DNA of 64,000 bases, taken from Haloarcula amylovorans. Lineage in GTDB: Archaea; Halobacteriota; Halobacteria; Halobacteriales; Haloarculaceae. The DNA lies in the NCBI RefSeq assembly GCF_004681185.1, contig NZ_SRIF01000001.1:682001-746000 (forward strand), read 5' to 3'. A program made the position numbers and the translations under genes. Shown here piece after piece: positions 26,523 to 33,715 of the stretch. The notes below the pieces were generated by a model. The model was not told where the DNA came from. It did not search any database and was given only the letters and a program-made list of their open reading frames with translations. Every line of letters starts with the position of its first letter. The stretch's first letter is position 1.

Positions 26523-27119
26523 ATGAGCCAGCAGACGAGGTCTCCAATCGCGACGGAAACCGACCCGCTCTCAAAGGGCGAGATTTTCGACGTGCTCCAG
26601 AACGAGCGTCGGCGCTACGTCCTCCAGTATCTCAGAGAGCACGGCGGGCCGATCGAACTCGGTGACCTCACTTCGGAGGTAGCGTCGATGGAGTACGACT
26701 GCGACTGTGCGGACGTTTCCAGCGCGCAGCGCAAGCGCGTCTACACCACGCTCCAGCAGACGCACCTGCCGCGGATGGCCGAGGCGGGCATCGTCGAGTA
26801 CGACCCCGACGACGGCGTGGTCACGACGACGGCTCAGACGGAGGAGTTGACCGTCTATCTGGAGGTCGTCCCCAGCGGCGAGTTCCCGTGGCGGGAGTAC
26901 TATCTCTCGCTGGGGGCTGTCAGTCTCGCCGTCGTAGTGGTGCTGTGGGCCGGCGTCTATCCGTTCACCCTCATCCCGCCGCTCGTCTGGGCGACGGTGA
27001 TGGCCGTCCTTCTCACAGTCTCTGCGCTGTATCACACCTTCCTCGGCCGCGAGATGACCCTCACCGAGTTCGCCAACTCCCGCAACGAGAGCGAGGCAGC
27101 CGACGAGGACGAGGACTGA
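26523..27119 (+). CDS. Membrane-linked winged-helix protein (DUF7344-like)
   Basis: A 198-aa protein. Residues about 15-110 form a winged-helix domain (IFDVLQNERRRYVLQYLREH, then KRVYTTLQQTHLPRMAEAGI and a wing). Two helices follow at about 125-170 (LSLGAVSLAVVVVLWAGVY and LVWATVMAVLLTVSALYH), and the tail is acidic. The NERRRYVL pattern marks the haloarchaeal DUF7344 wHTH family. Placed between pilin genes and read in the same direction, it is a candidate membrane-anchored regulator of pilus expression; that is context inference. Confidence 0.8.
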   Translation: MSQQTRSPIATETDPLSKGEIFDVLQNERRRYVLQYLREHGGPIELGDLTSEVASMEYDCDCADVSSAQRKRVYTTLQQTHLPRMAEAGIVEYDPDDGVVTTTAQTEELTVYLEVVPSGEFPWREYYLSLGAVSLAVVVVLWAGVYPFTLIPPLVWATVMAVLLTVSALYHTFLGREMTLTEFANSRNESEAADEDED

Positions 27120-27310
27120 GCGATGATCCGCCGCCGAAATCAACGCTGAGAATACTATATAGCGTACAGTTTTCTCCCTATGGAGATACCGCTCGTCGCG
27201 CGCCCGGATGAGAGATGTCAGCGGGTCGCCGCTACATCGTCCGCTCTAAACCGCCGATCTTGTCAATCTAGAGCTAGATTCGCTCGCAGACCGGTTTTCG
27301 GCAATACAGC

Positions 27311-27370
27311 CCGGTCTTGAAGGGTTTCAAGCCGGTCTTGAGGACGTGAAACGTAGTGTGGGTATAAGTG
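27311..27370 (+). promoter_or_regulatory. Repeat cluster and TATA element ahead of the pilin pair
   Basis: The 364-base gap 27120-27483 holds no gene. It contains CCGGTCTTGA twice (27311-27320 and 27332-27341, 21 bases apart, two helical turns). Within it is a small hairpin CTTGAA/TTCAAG (27316-27331), and GGTATAAGTG at 27361 is a plausible TATA box. An additional TATA-like CTATATAG lies near 27154. This looks like an activator or repressor site for the pilin pair. Confidence 0.4.
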
Positions 27371-27483
27371 TACCAGCAACATGAAGATGAGACAGCACAC
27401 CTCCGCGAGCGCGGGTCCACTCCATAAGGTGGGGTTAACCGGAACCTACCGCTCGTACACACACGGTGTGTGGGAAACCAACG

Positions 27484-27924
27484 ATGGATATCAAGCAACT
27501 CATCAACGACGACGACGCTGTCTCGCCGGTTATCGGGGTTATCCTGATGGTAGCGATTACCGTCATCCTCGCAGCCGTCATCGCGTCGTTCGTCCTCGGA
27601 CTCGGCGACCAGGCACAGCAAACGACACCGCAAGCCAGCTTCTCGTGGGATTATGACTCATCTTCGAGTGACGTAACAATTACACACGATGGTGGGGACT
27701 CAATTGAGGTTCAAGAGATCTATATCCGTGGCGAGTTCGGTAGCACGGGTGATAGCGCAGCTACGTGGGGGAATTGGAGCACCCTCGGAGCAACCGATGA
27801 TGTAAGTGCTGGTAACAGTATTGACGTTGGTGCTGAGTCAAGTTACGATCTCCGTGTAGTCTATGAAACTACCGAAGGAGATAGCTCTGCAACGCTCTCA
27901 CAAGACTCCGGGCCTGACGCCTGA
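27484..27924 (+). CDS. Archaeal type IV pilin, tandem copy 1
   Basis: A 146-aa pilin. Its N-terminal MDIKQLINDDDAVSPVIGV signal and H-domain are identical in protein to those of the next gene. The following GLGDQAQQTTPQASFSWDYD leads into a variable, AT-richer domain that ends LRVVYETTEGDSSATLSQDS. ATG 27484 places the class III signal at the N terminus. It is followed after 6 bases by copy 2, so the two are co-transcribed. Major or minor pilin role cannot be told. Confidence 0.9.
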   Translation: MDIKQLINDDDAVSPVIGVILMVAITVILAAVIASFVLGLGDQAQQTTPQASFSWDYDSSSSDVTITHDGGDSIEVQEIYIRGEFGSTGDSAATWGNWSTLGATDDVSAGNSIDVGAESSYDLRVVYETTEGDSSATLSQDSGPDA

Positions 27925-28091
27925 AGAACAATGGATATCAAGCAACTCATCAACGACGACGACGCTGTCTCGCCGGTTATCGGGGTCATCCTGATGGTCG
28001 CGATTACCGTCATCCTCGCAGCCGTCATCGCGTCGTTCGTCCTCGGACTCGGCGACCAAGCACAGCAAACGACACCGCAAGCCAGCTTCTC
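27484..28091 (+). repeat. 161-bp direct repeats in tandem pilin genes
   Basis: Bases 27484-27644 and 27931-28091 match at 158 of 161 positions. All three differences are silent. Similarity stops abruptly at the codon after GCCAGCTTCTC, pointing to recent duplication or ongoing gene conversion of the 5' halves. Confidence 0.95.
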
Positions 28092-28380
28092 ATTCGACTA
28101 CGAGAAAGATAGTGGAGCAAGTAATGATGGATATCTCGATATTACTCACGATGGTGGAGATTCTATCTCAACTGAAGAAGTATATATCCGGGGTAGTGGT
28201 GTGAATACCACTGACAAATGGTCGAATATCGGAAGTTCCACAGCTACTAGTGGCGAAGTTAAAGCTGGGAATTCCTTAACTTTGGACGCAAGCAATGACT
28301 ACGATATCAGAGTCGTCTACGAATCGCAGGAAGGCGACAATTCTGCAACCCTCAGCAAGGACTCCGGCCCTCAAGCCTAA
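27931..28380 (+). CDS. Archaeal type IV pilin, tandem copy 2
   Basis: A 149-aa pilin, paralogue of the preceding gene. The first 161 bases differ from copy 1 at three synonymous sites only. After PQASFSFDYEKDSG the middle part is unrelated in sequence and AT-rich, yet the end (IRVVYESQEGDNSATLSKDS) again matches the other two pilins. The pattern is conserved assembly helix, variable surface domain, conserved C-terminal strand. Confidence 0.9.
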   Translation: MDIKQLINDDDAVSPVIGVILMVAITVILAAVIASFVLGLGDQAQQTTPQASFSFDYEKDSGASNDGYLDITHDGGDSISTEEVYIRGSGVNTTDKWSNIGSSTATSGEVKAGNSLTLDASNDYDIRVVYESQEGDNSATLSKDSGPQA

Positions 28381-28819
28381 TCGACTAATCCCTTTCTACA
28401 TTTTTCCCGCCGAACAGCGGTAGCACTAACCCGAGAAACGCATCTCGAACAGTTCACTAACAGCCAAAAAGCCCCGGACCAGTTTCACTCCCGCGACTCG
28501 CTGTGCGCTTCCCTCGCTCACTACGCTCGCTCGGTGCAGTGCTTACGTTGTCGGGGTTCGTGCAACTGGTCGCCCCTTTCAGTCCCGCCCGGTGACTTAC
28601 CTTCGGGGTGGGACTGAAAGGGGCTGGACGCTCGCTTCGCTCGGTGCTTTCTTCGTCTCACTCGGCGAGCGTCCGGGGGCTTTCTGGCTGTTCTCGGTGT
28701 TGCCAGTCGCTTCGTCACTTTCTGAACCAGATTCTGCTAACGAAACCCGCCAACCAACAGACCCACCCATTGCTAGTCGCTGACGACGATTTTTTGTAGG
28801 CCCTCGCAGTACCGACAGC
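28381..28819. repeat. Gene-free segment with long inverted repeat
   Basis: No credible gene was found here. A perfect 15-bp inverted repeat, GCCCCTTTCAGTCCC at 28572-28586 and its complement at 28610-28624, encloses a 23-base loop that can add CCC/GGG pairs. Around it are short palindromic tracts such as CGCTCGCTTCGCTCGG. TTTTTGTAG at 28791-28799, about 26 bases before the hpt ATG, is a likely TATA element for a leaderless hpt mRNA. Confidence 0.6.
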
Positions 28820-29389
28820 ATGGACCTGCTCAAGGAGTCCTTGCTCGATGCGCCGATCATCGAAAAGGACGGCTATCACTACTTCGTCCATCCGATCAGC
28901 GACGGCGTGCCGATGTTGCGCCCCGAACTGCTTCGGGAGATCGTCATCAAGATCATCCGCAAGGCAGAGCTCGAAGACGTCGACAAGATCGTCACCCCGG
29001 CGGCGATGGGCATCCACCTCTCGACGGCCGTCTCGCTGATGACCGACATCCCGCTGGTCGTCGTCCGCAAGCGCCAGTACGGCTTAGAGGGCGAGGTGGC
29101 GCTCTCGCAGGTCACCGGCTACTCCGAGAACGAGATGTACGTCAACGACGTCTACGAGGGCGACCGCGTGCTCGTCCTCGACGACGTGCTCTCGACGGGC
29201 GGGACGCTCGCGGCGCTGACCGGCGCGCTCGAAGACATCGGCGCGGACATCCGCGATATCGTCTGTGTCATCAAGAAGGCCGACGGCGAGAACAAACTCG
29301 ACGAGGCCGGTTATCACGCCAAGACGCTCATCAACGTCCGCGTCGAGGATGGCGAAGTCGTCATCGTCGACGAACACGGCGACGACTGA
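28820..29389 (+). CDS. hpt: HGPRTase-like purine phosphoribosyltransferase
   Basis: A 189-aa type I phosphoribosyltransferase. The PRPP-binding loop is [19 protein letters not shown] (about residues 115-133), and the N-terminal [20 protein letters not shown] and [20 protein letters not shown] are typical of the archaeal HGPRTase-like/adenine PRT group that salvages purine bases. The acidic tail ends EHGDD. It is monocistronic, convergent with the Tat lipoprotein gene. The family is certain; whether the base is adenine or hypoxanthine/guanine is not. Confidence 0.9.
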   Translation: MDLLKESLLDAPIIEKDGYHYFVHPISDGVPMLRPELLREIVIKIIRKAELEDVDKIVTPAAMGIHLSTAVSLMTDIPLVVVRKRQYGLEGEVALSQVTGYSENEMYVNDVYEGDRVLVLDDVLSTGGTLAALTGALEDIGADIRDIVCVIKKADGENKLDEAGYHAKTLINVRVEDGEVVIVDEHGDD

Positions 29390-29423
29390 GGGTGGGCGGT
29401 CCCATCGGCGGCCTCACTACTCA

Positions 29424-29855
29424 TCAACACCCGTACCACGGATCTATGCTCGTCTCACGGACCCAAAGGCCGACATCTTTTCCCTCACACTGCAAGTCCG
29501 TATCGGGGTCGTATTCCCAGATATTGCTGCGCCCGTCGGGCGTGAAGGCGCGGATAGTCGCCGGTCGTGTATCGATACCCGCCGACTCGTCGGCGTGGCC
29601 TGCGTCGAGTTCGTAGACTCGACTGAACAAGATTGCACCGTCCGTATCTTCGATTCTGATGGCGACGGTCACGGGCCGGTCGGTCTCGTTAACGGGGATG
29701 ATCTCGATGGTGTCACCTTCGCCACCCGAGTCCGTCTCGGAAACGAACCCACAGCCGGCGGTCACGTTTGTGGAACCGACACCGAGGGCAGCGAGAAATC
29801 TCCGTCGCGTCGTTGTCGCTGAGTTGGGGAGGGCGGCAGCATTTGCGGAGGACAT
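29424..29855 (-). CDS. Tat-exported lipoprotein, unknown function
   Basis: A 143-aa protein. The N terminus has a twin-arginine motif and lipobox: TTTRRRFLAALGVG then NVTAGCGF, so it is probably folded before export and lipid-modified at Cys35. The mature part is a small beta domain (IEIIPVNETDRPVTVAIRIE) ending with a Cys (DPWYGC). No family is recognised. Two mature cysteines could form a disulfide. It is convergent with hpt. Confidence 0.7.
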   Translation of the reverse strand: MSSANAAALPNSATTTRRRFLAALGVGSTNVTAGCGFVSETDSGGEGDTIEIIPVNETDRPVTVAIRIEDTDGAILFSRVYELDAGHADESAGIDTRPATIRAFTPDGRSNIWEYDPDTDLQCEGKDVGLWVRETSIDPWYGC

Positions 29856-30674
29856 CGGTCTATCGATGTGTCGAAGGAGTGGTACGTGAATCTTCGTACT
29901 GATATGATGGATAGCACTTGGCGTTGAGAGGTAGAGTTGAACCCCGGGAACGGCCTACCGCTCGGTGTTATTCAATCGAACTCTTCCAGATGAATCCGTC
30001 GCTCGCCGTTCATTCGCTCTCACTTCGGTAACCGCGATTCATACGACGGTCATCGGAGTCCGAGTTCGGCTGCTCTGCGCACGCAGGTTTCTATACCGAG
30101 CGATCTTAGTCGCTATTGGCTACGATCTGCTGATACGCTCCATCGTGACCGCTCGTTCGTCCCAACCTTGGAAATTCGCCCCGCCAAAGAGCATTGCAGG
30201 AGCAAATCTGCGACTAGGTGAGGTGACTTCAGCGAAACGAGACTCGTCACAACAGTTGGCGAAACCTCGGCTGACTGGGCTACAGTGCGTTCTAAGTGCA
30301 GTTCTCGCTCGTAGTTAAGAACGTCACACCGAGTAGAACGAGACCGATCTCAGAGATGTTGGTTCAAAACTGTCTCCAACCTTGGCACAGTGTGGCGGTT
30401 TGCCTAACCTTGGAACGTATCCAGTATTTGGGAGGTAGCTATCCCCGAGGGACTCGATGCCGCGTTCCGCTCTCGAGACATCCATTTACTGCCGGCGATA
30501 GTATCACCTACCAGTCCTTGCATAGACATCGAGAGTCTACCTTCGATACTCTATTTTCATCTCTCTAATAGCGGGGAATCTCGGAATGTTGGACGGTGAG
30601 ATTCAGTTATTAGCGATTATATGGCATCAGGAGGTGATAGTTCACAATCAGCCGACGCACAGAAGTAGCGGGAG
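29856..30674. other. Gene-free, AT-richer segment between lipoprotein gene and TnpB element
   Basis: About 0.8 kb with no convincing gene on either strand: the open frames are short, lack family motifs and have no haloarchaeal codon bias. AACCTTGG occurs three times (30164-30171, 30378-30385, 30406-30413). It may be decayed mobile DNA or an old regulatory tract. The stretch ends at the right end of the TnpB element. Confidence 0.5.
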
Positions 30675-30676
30675 GT
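30666..30676. repeat. 11-bp copy of the initiator tRNA 3' end (candidate att-like repeat)
   Basis: TAGCGGGAGGT here is identical to 32200-32210, the 3' end of the initiator tRNA gene. The two copies bracket the TnpB element. This could be a relic attachment site or chance. Confidence 0.4.
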
Positions 30677-30800
30677 GAACTGCCCCGAATTATAGCCCGG
30701 GACTTCCCGTGGATTACTTTGACACACCCACGCTGCCATCGGTATGGTGGCCTCGAACGGCATCGTGGGTCACGGCCGGGGCGTTCACGGCCCCCGATGC
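30675..30800 (-). ncRNA. Putative omega (reRNA) 3' scaffold of the TnpB element
   Basis: In tnpB elements the right end and the 3' part of the gene are transcribed as the guide RNA. Here the minus strand from the tnpB 3' end through hairpin 30709-30698 to GTTCAC would be scaffold. Bases after it, starting CTCCCGCTACTTCTG, would be guide. The 5' limit is unknown; 30800 is arbitrary. Confidence 0.35.
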
Positions 30801-31991
30801 CTGCCGTCGCATCTTCCTCACTGTGGGAAGGCTATTGAGAGCAGGCACATTCCAATTTTGATGCTTCTCGATTCCTTTCACGGCGATATTGACGCTTGCA
30901 CTACGGTCACTGTGATCTTGGTGTTTGCACGACCGGCATTTGAACCGCTTCTTGTTGCGATTCGCTCGTTCGGTATGCTCGCACATCGGACATCGTTGAC
31001 TTGTGTACTCGGGATTAATCCACGCAGTCGGAATTCCCGCAAACGATGCCTTGTACGTGGTATAGAACTGGAGTGCACGGAACGGAAGGTGGTGCAAGCG
31101 TCGGTTCATTCGAGTGCCGTAGTCGATCGATTCACGCATCTCTTTGAGGTCTTCAAAGACGATGCACGGTTTCTCGAATTGGTGGCTCCACTCCACGATA
31201 TGTCGAGAGATCTTGTGGAGTCGGTCACGGACGAACCGTCTCTCGCGGCCTTCCAGAACCGTGTGGATGCTGTCTTTCCTCGCCTTCTGGATACGTTTTC
31301 GTATCGTGAAGTATCGATGGCGTTCAAACTTGATTTCGGGGAAGTCGATAACTAGCGTGTCTTCGACGCCATCCGCAGAGAGTGCGGTGAGTGCGACGTT
31401 GTCTTCATTGACATCTACGCCGACGATCGTCTGTGAGTTCTGCTTATCGCGAACGCGCTTCTCGGTGTTTGTGACGTTGACGTGTAACTCGGGGTTGCCG
31501 TCGCACCAGAGAGTTTCAGCGGTGGTTAGCTTCCACTCGTCACTCGTGAGCGCGGTCTTGAGGATATCAAGCTGAGCATCGTTGCCTTTCAGGATGCCTT
31601 CGATATGCTTGTAGGGTTTCGCGCTGATTCGGAATGCCACCTCACCAGCACTAGTGAGCGACAGGTCGTACCCCTCTTCGTAGTTTGCCCGAAGCGGGTA
31701 CGCGCCGTCTTTGGTATGACTCGGCTGGCCGAAGTCGTCGTGCTCGTAGTAGTTCTTCATCGCCGCAAGCGCTTTGGCGACGATACGCTGCGTCGTATTT
31801 TTCACAAGATCGGCGTCGTCTGCTACACGGTCTGGAATCGCTTGCCATTCTACGCCCTGTTTAGCGAGCCGAATCGTCTCGTTGTAGACCGCTCTGGCTT
31901 CAAGCACAGCATCGTATATCAGATCCTCATTGCCGCTTTCGACGTCGAGCTGGAATACCAACGTCTTCGTTAGTCTATTTGAGCCGAGCAT
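30714..31991 (-). CDS. tnpB: TnpB, RNA-guided endonuclease of IS605-type element
   Basis: A 425-aa intact TnpB. RuvC-like residues are visible: Asp in QTIVGVDVNEDNVAL, Glu in CIVFEDLKEMRES, and Asp in HSDRSASVNIAVKG. The zinc ribbon is CPMCEHTERANRNKKRF then CRSCKHQDH. An N-terminal wedge/REC-like region and an OrfB_IS605 domain precede them. All three acidic residues are retained, so nuclease activity is plausible. There is no tnpA partner, so movement would need a transposase in trans. Base composition is lower in GC than the flanking core genes. Confidence 0.9.
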   Translation of the reverse strand: MLGSNRLTKTLVFQLDVESGNEDLIYDAVLEARAVYNETIRLAKQGVEWQAIPDRVADDADLVKNTTQRIVAKALAAMKNYYEHDDFGQPSHTKDGAYPLRANYEEGYDLSLTSAGEVAFRISAKPYKHIEGILKGNDAQLDILKTALTSDEWKLTTAETLWCDGNPELHVNVTNTEKRVRDKQNSQTIVGVDVNEDNVALTALSADGVEDTLVIDFPEIKFERHRYFTIRKRIQKARKDSIHTVLEGRERRFVRDRLHKISRHIVEWSHQFEKPCIVFEDLKEMRESIDYGTRMNRRLHHLPFRALQFYTTYKASFAGIPTAWINPEYTSQRCPMCEHTERANRNKKRFKCRSCKHQDHSDRSASVNIAVKGIEKHQNWNVPALNSLPTVRKMRRQASGAVNAPAVTHDAVRGHHTDGSVGVSK

Positions 31992-32199
31992 CGGTCCTCA
32001 CCCAAGTCACAGAGTTCGCTGCCGTGGTAACTCGCCGCTAGCTGAGTGATCTGATACTTCCTCGTTACCGGCAGTTCTCCCACAAGGAAGCATCTGCTCG
32101 TTATCGTACTTAAACGCAAGCGTGCTGTTTCGTGTCTGGTTTCAAACCCCGAATTCACCGAACATATAGTTTAGAACGCGTGAAACGGCAAAATTTCAA

Positions 32200-32274
32200 T
32201 AGCGGGAGGTAGATTTGAACTACCGATCTGCGGGTTATGAGCCCGCCGGAATCTCCTGGCTATCCCATCCCGCT
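32200..32274 (-). tRNA. Initiator tRNA-Met (CAT anticodon)
   Basis: A 75-base cloverleaf on the minus strand. The acceptor is AGCGGGA/TCCCGCT with discriminator A. The anticodon loop CTCATAA sits on a stem carrying three consecutive G-C pairs (GCGGG/CCCGC), and the T arm is GTAGTTCAAATCTAC. The A1-U72 end and the GGG/CCC anticodon stem mark the archaeal initiator. No encoded CCA. The tnpB element starts about 40 bases past its 3' end. Confidence 0.95.
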
Positions 32275-32342
32275 ACCTCTTCATATCGGTGTCCCCTCAT
32301 TAAGGGTTGTGATTCGCTCGCCGTCCGTGAATTAGTGACGCG

Positions 32343-32834
32343 CTAGGTGGCACCGTCCTGGTGGACCTGCCAGGTGAAGAGGCTCTCGAAGACGTAGTTG
32401 ACGAACATAGCGACGCCGATGGCGATGGGACTGGCCGCCAGGAACCAGAGGTCGGTCCCGTAGACGACGAGTTGGACAGTCAGCCACTGCGTGAGGAACC
32501 AGTAGATGACCAGTTGCACGGACGACCCGCCCGCGCGGACGAGGTGGGATTTCCCCAGTCGCTTCAGGAACGGGATGCGCCCGGCGGCACCGACCGAGGA
32601 GAACGTCCAGTGTTCGTTGACGAGGAACATCACGAGGATAGCCGTCTCGATGCCGGCGGCCTTCGCCCAGAGTTCGGGAACGCCGAAGCCAAGTCTGAGC
32701 GTCGCCAGCACGGTGTTGTCGCTGATCGCGCCGATGACGCCGACGGAGGCGAACTGACCGAAGCGCACGCCCGAGAGAAGCGACTGGAATCGGTCGGGGA
32801 CGGCACCGTGGAGTCGATCTCGAAGGCTCATCAT
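32343..32834 (-). CDS. GtrA family membrane protein
   Basis: A 163-aa protein with four helices: FGQFASVGVIGAISDNTVLA, KAAGIETAILVMFLVNEHWT, LVIYWFLTQWLTVQLVVYG and PIAIGVAMFVNYVFESLFTW. The NEHWTF and NYVFESLFTW motifs are GtrA hallmarks; GtrA members are thought to flip or present polyprenyl-phosphate sugars. ATG 32834 overlaps the glycosyltransferase stop (ATGA); the longer open frame upstream is the other gene's shadow. It is the second gene of a two-gene operon. Confidence 0.88.
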   Translation of the reverse strand: MMSLRDRLHGAVPDRFQSLLSGVRFGQFASVGVIGAISDNTVLATLRLGFGVPELWAKAAGIETAILVMFLVNEHWTFSSVGAAGRIPFLKRLGKSHLVRAGGSSVQLVIYWFLTQWLTVQLVVYGTDLWFLAASPIAIGVAMFVNYVFESLFTWQVHQDGAT

Positions 32835-33598
32835 CGATCTCGTTCGACGAGTGCGGTCGGGTCGTCCCGACGGGCGGCGATGGCGGTGTGGAGGCGGTCG
32901 TCGCTGAGTTGTTTCGCGCGGTGACGTGCCGCCAGCAGCGCTCTGAGGAGCGCGAAGGAGTCCCGAACCGGCGAGACGGTCGACCCGGGGCGGTCCTCCC
33001 ACTCGATGGGGATCTCGGCGACGCGAAGATCGAGCGCGCCGGCCATGGCGATCAGCTCGACGTCCCATGCGAAGCCGGGCTCGTAGAGGTGCGCGCGGAC
33101 CTGCTTCCAGGCGGCGGCGTCGATGGCTTTCGCCCCGCACTGGTAGTCGTACAGCGAGACGTCGAGCAGTCGGCCCGCAAGCCACGCGAACCCGTCGCCG
33201 AGGAAGCGCCGGGCGAACGTCTGGTGGCTGGCCACGTCGGCGGCGGGGTGGCGGCGTGACCCGACGGCGAGGTCCGTCTGGCCCGAGCGGACGGGGTCGA
33301 TGACTTCGACGAGCGAGTCGACTGGCGTCGAGCCGTCGGCGTCGGCGAAGACGAGCACGTCCGTCGAGAGTCGCTCGAACCCGGCGGTGATGGCAGCGCC
33401 TTTCCCGCGGCGGTACGGCACCGTCTCGACGGTAACGGGGAGGTCGGCCAGCTTCTCGGGGACGCCGCGTTTTGGCGCGTCGAGTTCGACGACGATCGTC
33501 TGGGGGGCGAGCGCTTCGTCGATGGCCGTGAGGTACGTCCGCAGTTGGGCGACGTCGGGACGGTAAGCGGGGACGACGACGCCGACGGAACGCGACAT
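32831..33598 (-). CDS. Family 2 glycosyltransferase (DPM1/AglJ-like)
   Basis: A 255-aa GT2 enzyme, probably making a polyprenyl/dolichyl-phosphate sugar. ATG 33598 puts SVGVVVPAYRPD at the N terminus; the 23 extra upstream codons are not family-like. Motifs include RRGKGAAITAGFERL, the DxD-type VFADADGSTP and DYQCGAKAID. The C-terminal region is soluble without transmembrane helices. It is translationally coupled to gtrA and divergent from the DUF2298 gene. Exact sugar unknown. Confidence 0.87.
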   Translation of the reverse strand: MSRSVGVVVPAYRPDVAQLRTYLTAIDEALAPQTIVVELDAPKRGVPEKLADLPVTVETVPYRRGKGAAITAGFERLSTDVLVFADADGSTPVDSLVEVIDPVRSGQTDLAVGSRRHPAADVASHQTFARRFLGDGFAWLAGRLLDVSLYDYQCGAKAIDAAAWKQVRAHLYEPGFAWDVELIAMAGALDLRVAEIPIEWEDRPGSTVSPVRDSFALLRALLAARHRAKQLSDDRLHTAIAARRDDPTALVERDR

Positions 33599-33715
33599 TG
33601 TGTCACCTTCGACCGGCGGTGAGTAAAAACAGTTCGAAGACGCCCGCTCGGGTACGTCGGTTTCCAAGGCCGCAGTGCAAAAGACGTATGCCCGAGCGAC
33701 GCGCTCTCTCGACTG

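Larger units (their letters stand above)
30675..32160 (-). mobile_element. IS200/IS605-group, tnpB-only (IS1341-type) element
   Basis: The element carries tnpB and no tnpA. On the right, after the tnpB stop, lies a small hairpin (CGGGA/TCCCG, 30698-30709), then CCCCGAATT (30683-30691) and GTGAAC (minus strand GTTCAC) at the presumed end. On the left, CCCCGAATT recurs at 32147-32155 beside a palindrome GGTTTCAAACC (32138-32148). Matching motifs next to subterminal hairpins on both sides fit IS200/IS605 ends. The left border is approximate. Confidence 0.65.

Noticed and set aside
27484..28091. CRISPR array from repeated sequence
   Set aside because: The repeats are 161-bp coding duplications in pilin genes, not short repeats with spacers; no Cas genes are present.
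28521..28799. Several 60-90 codon open frames around the inverted repeat
   Set aside because: They overlap on both strands, lack motifs, and derive from palindromic GC-rich repeats.
31970..32158. Possible tnpA remnant upstream of tnpB
   Set aside because: The 62-codon frame has no HUH or Tyr motif; the region holds only the left-end hairpin.
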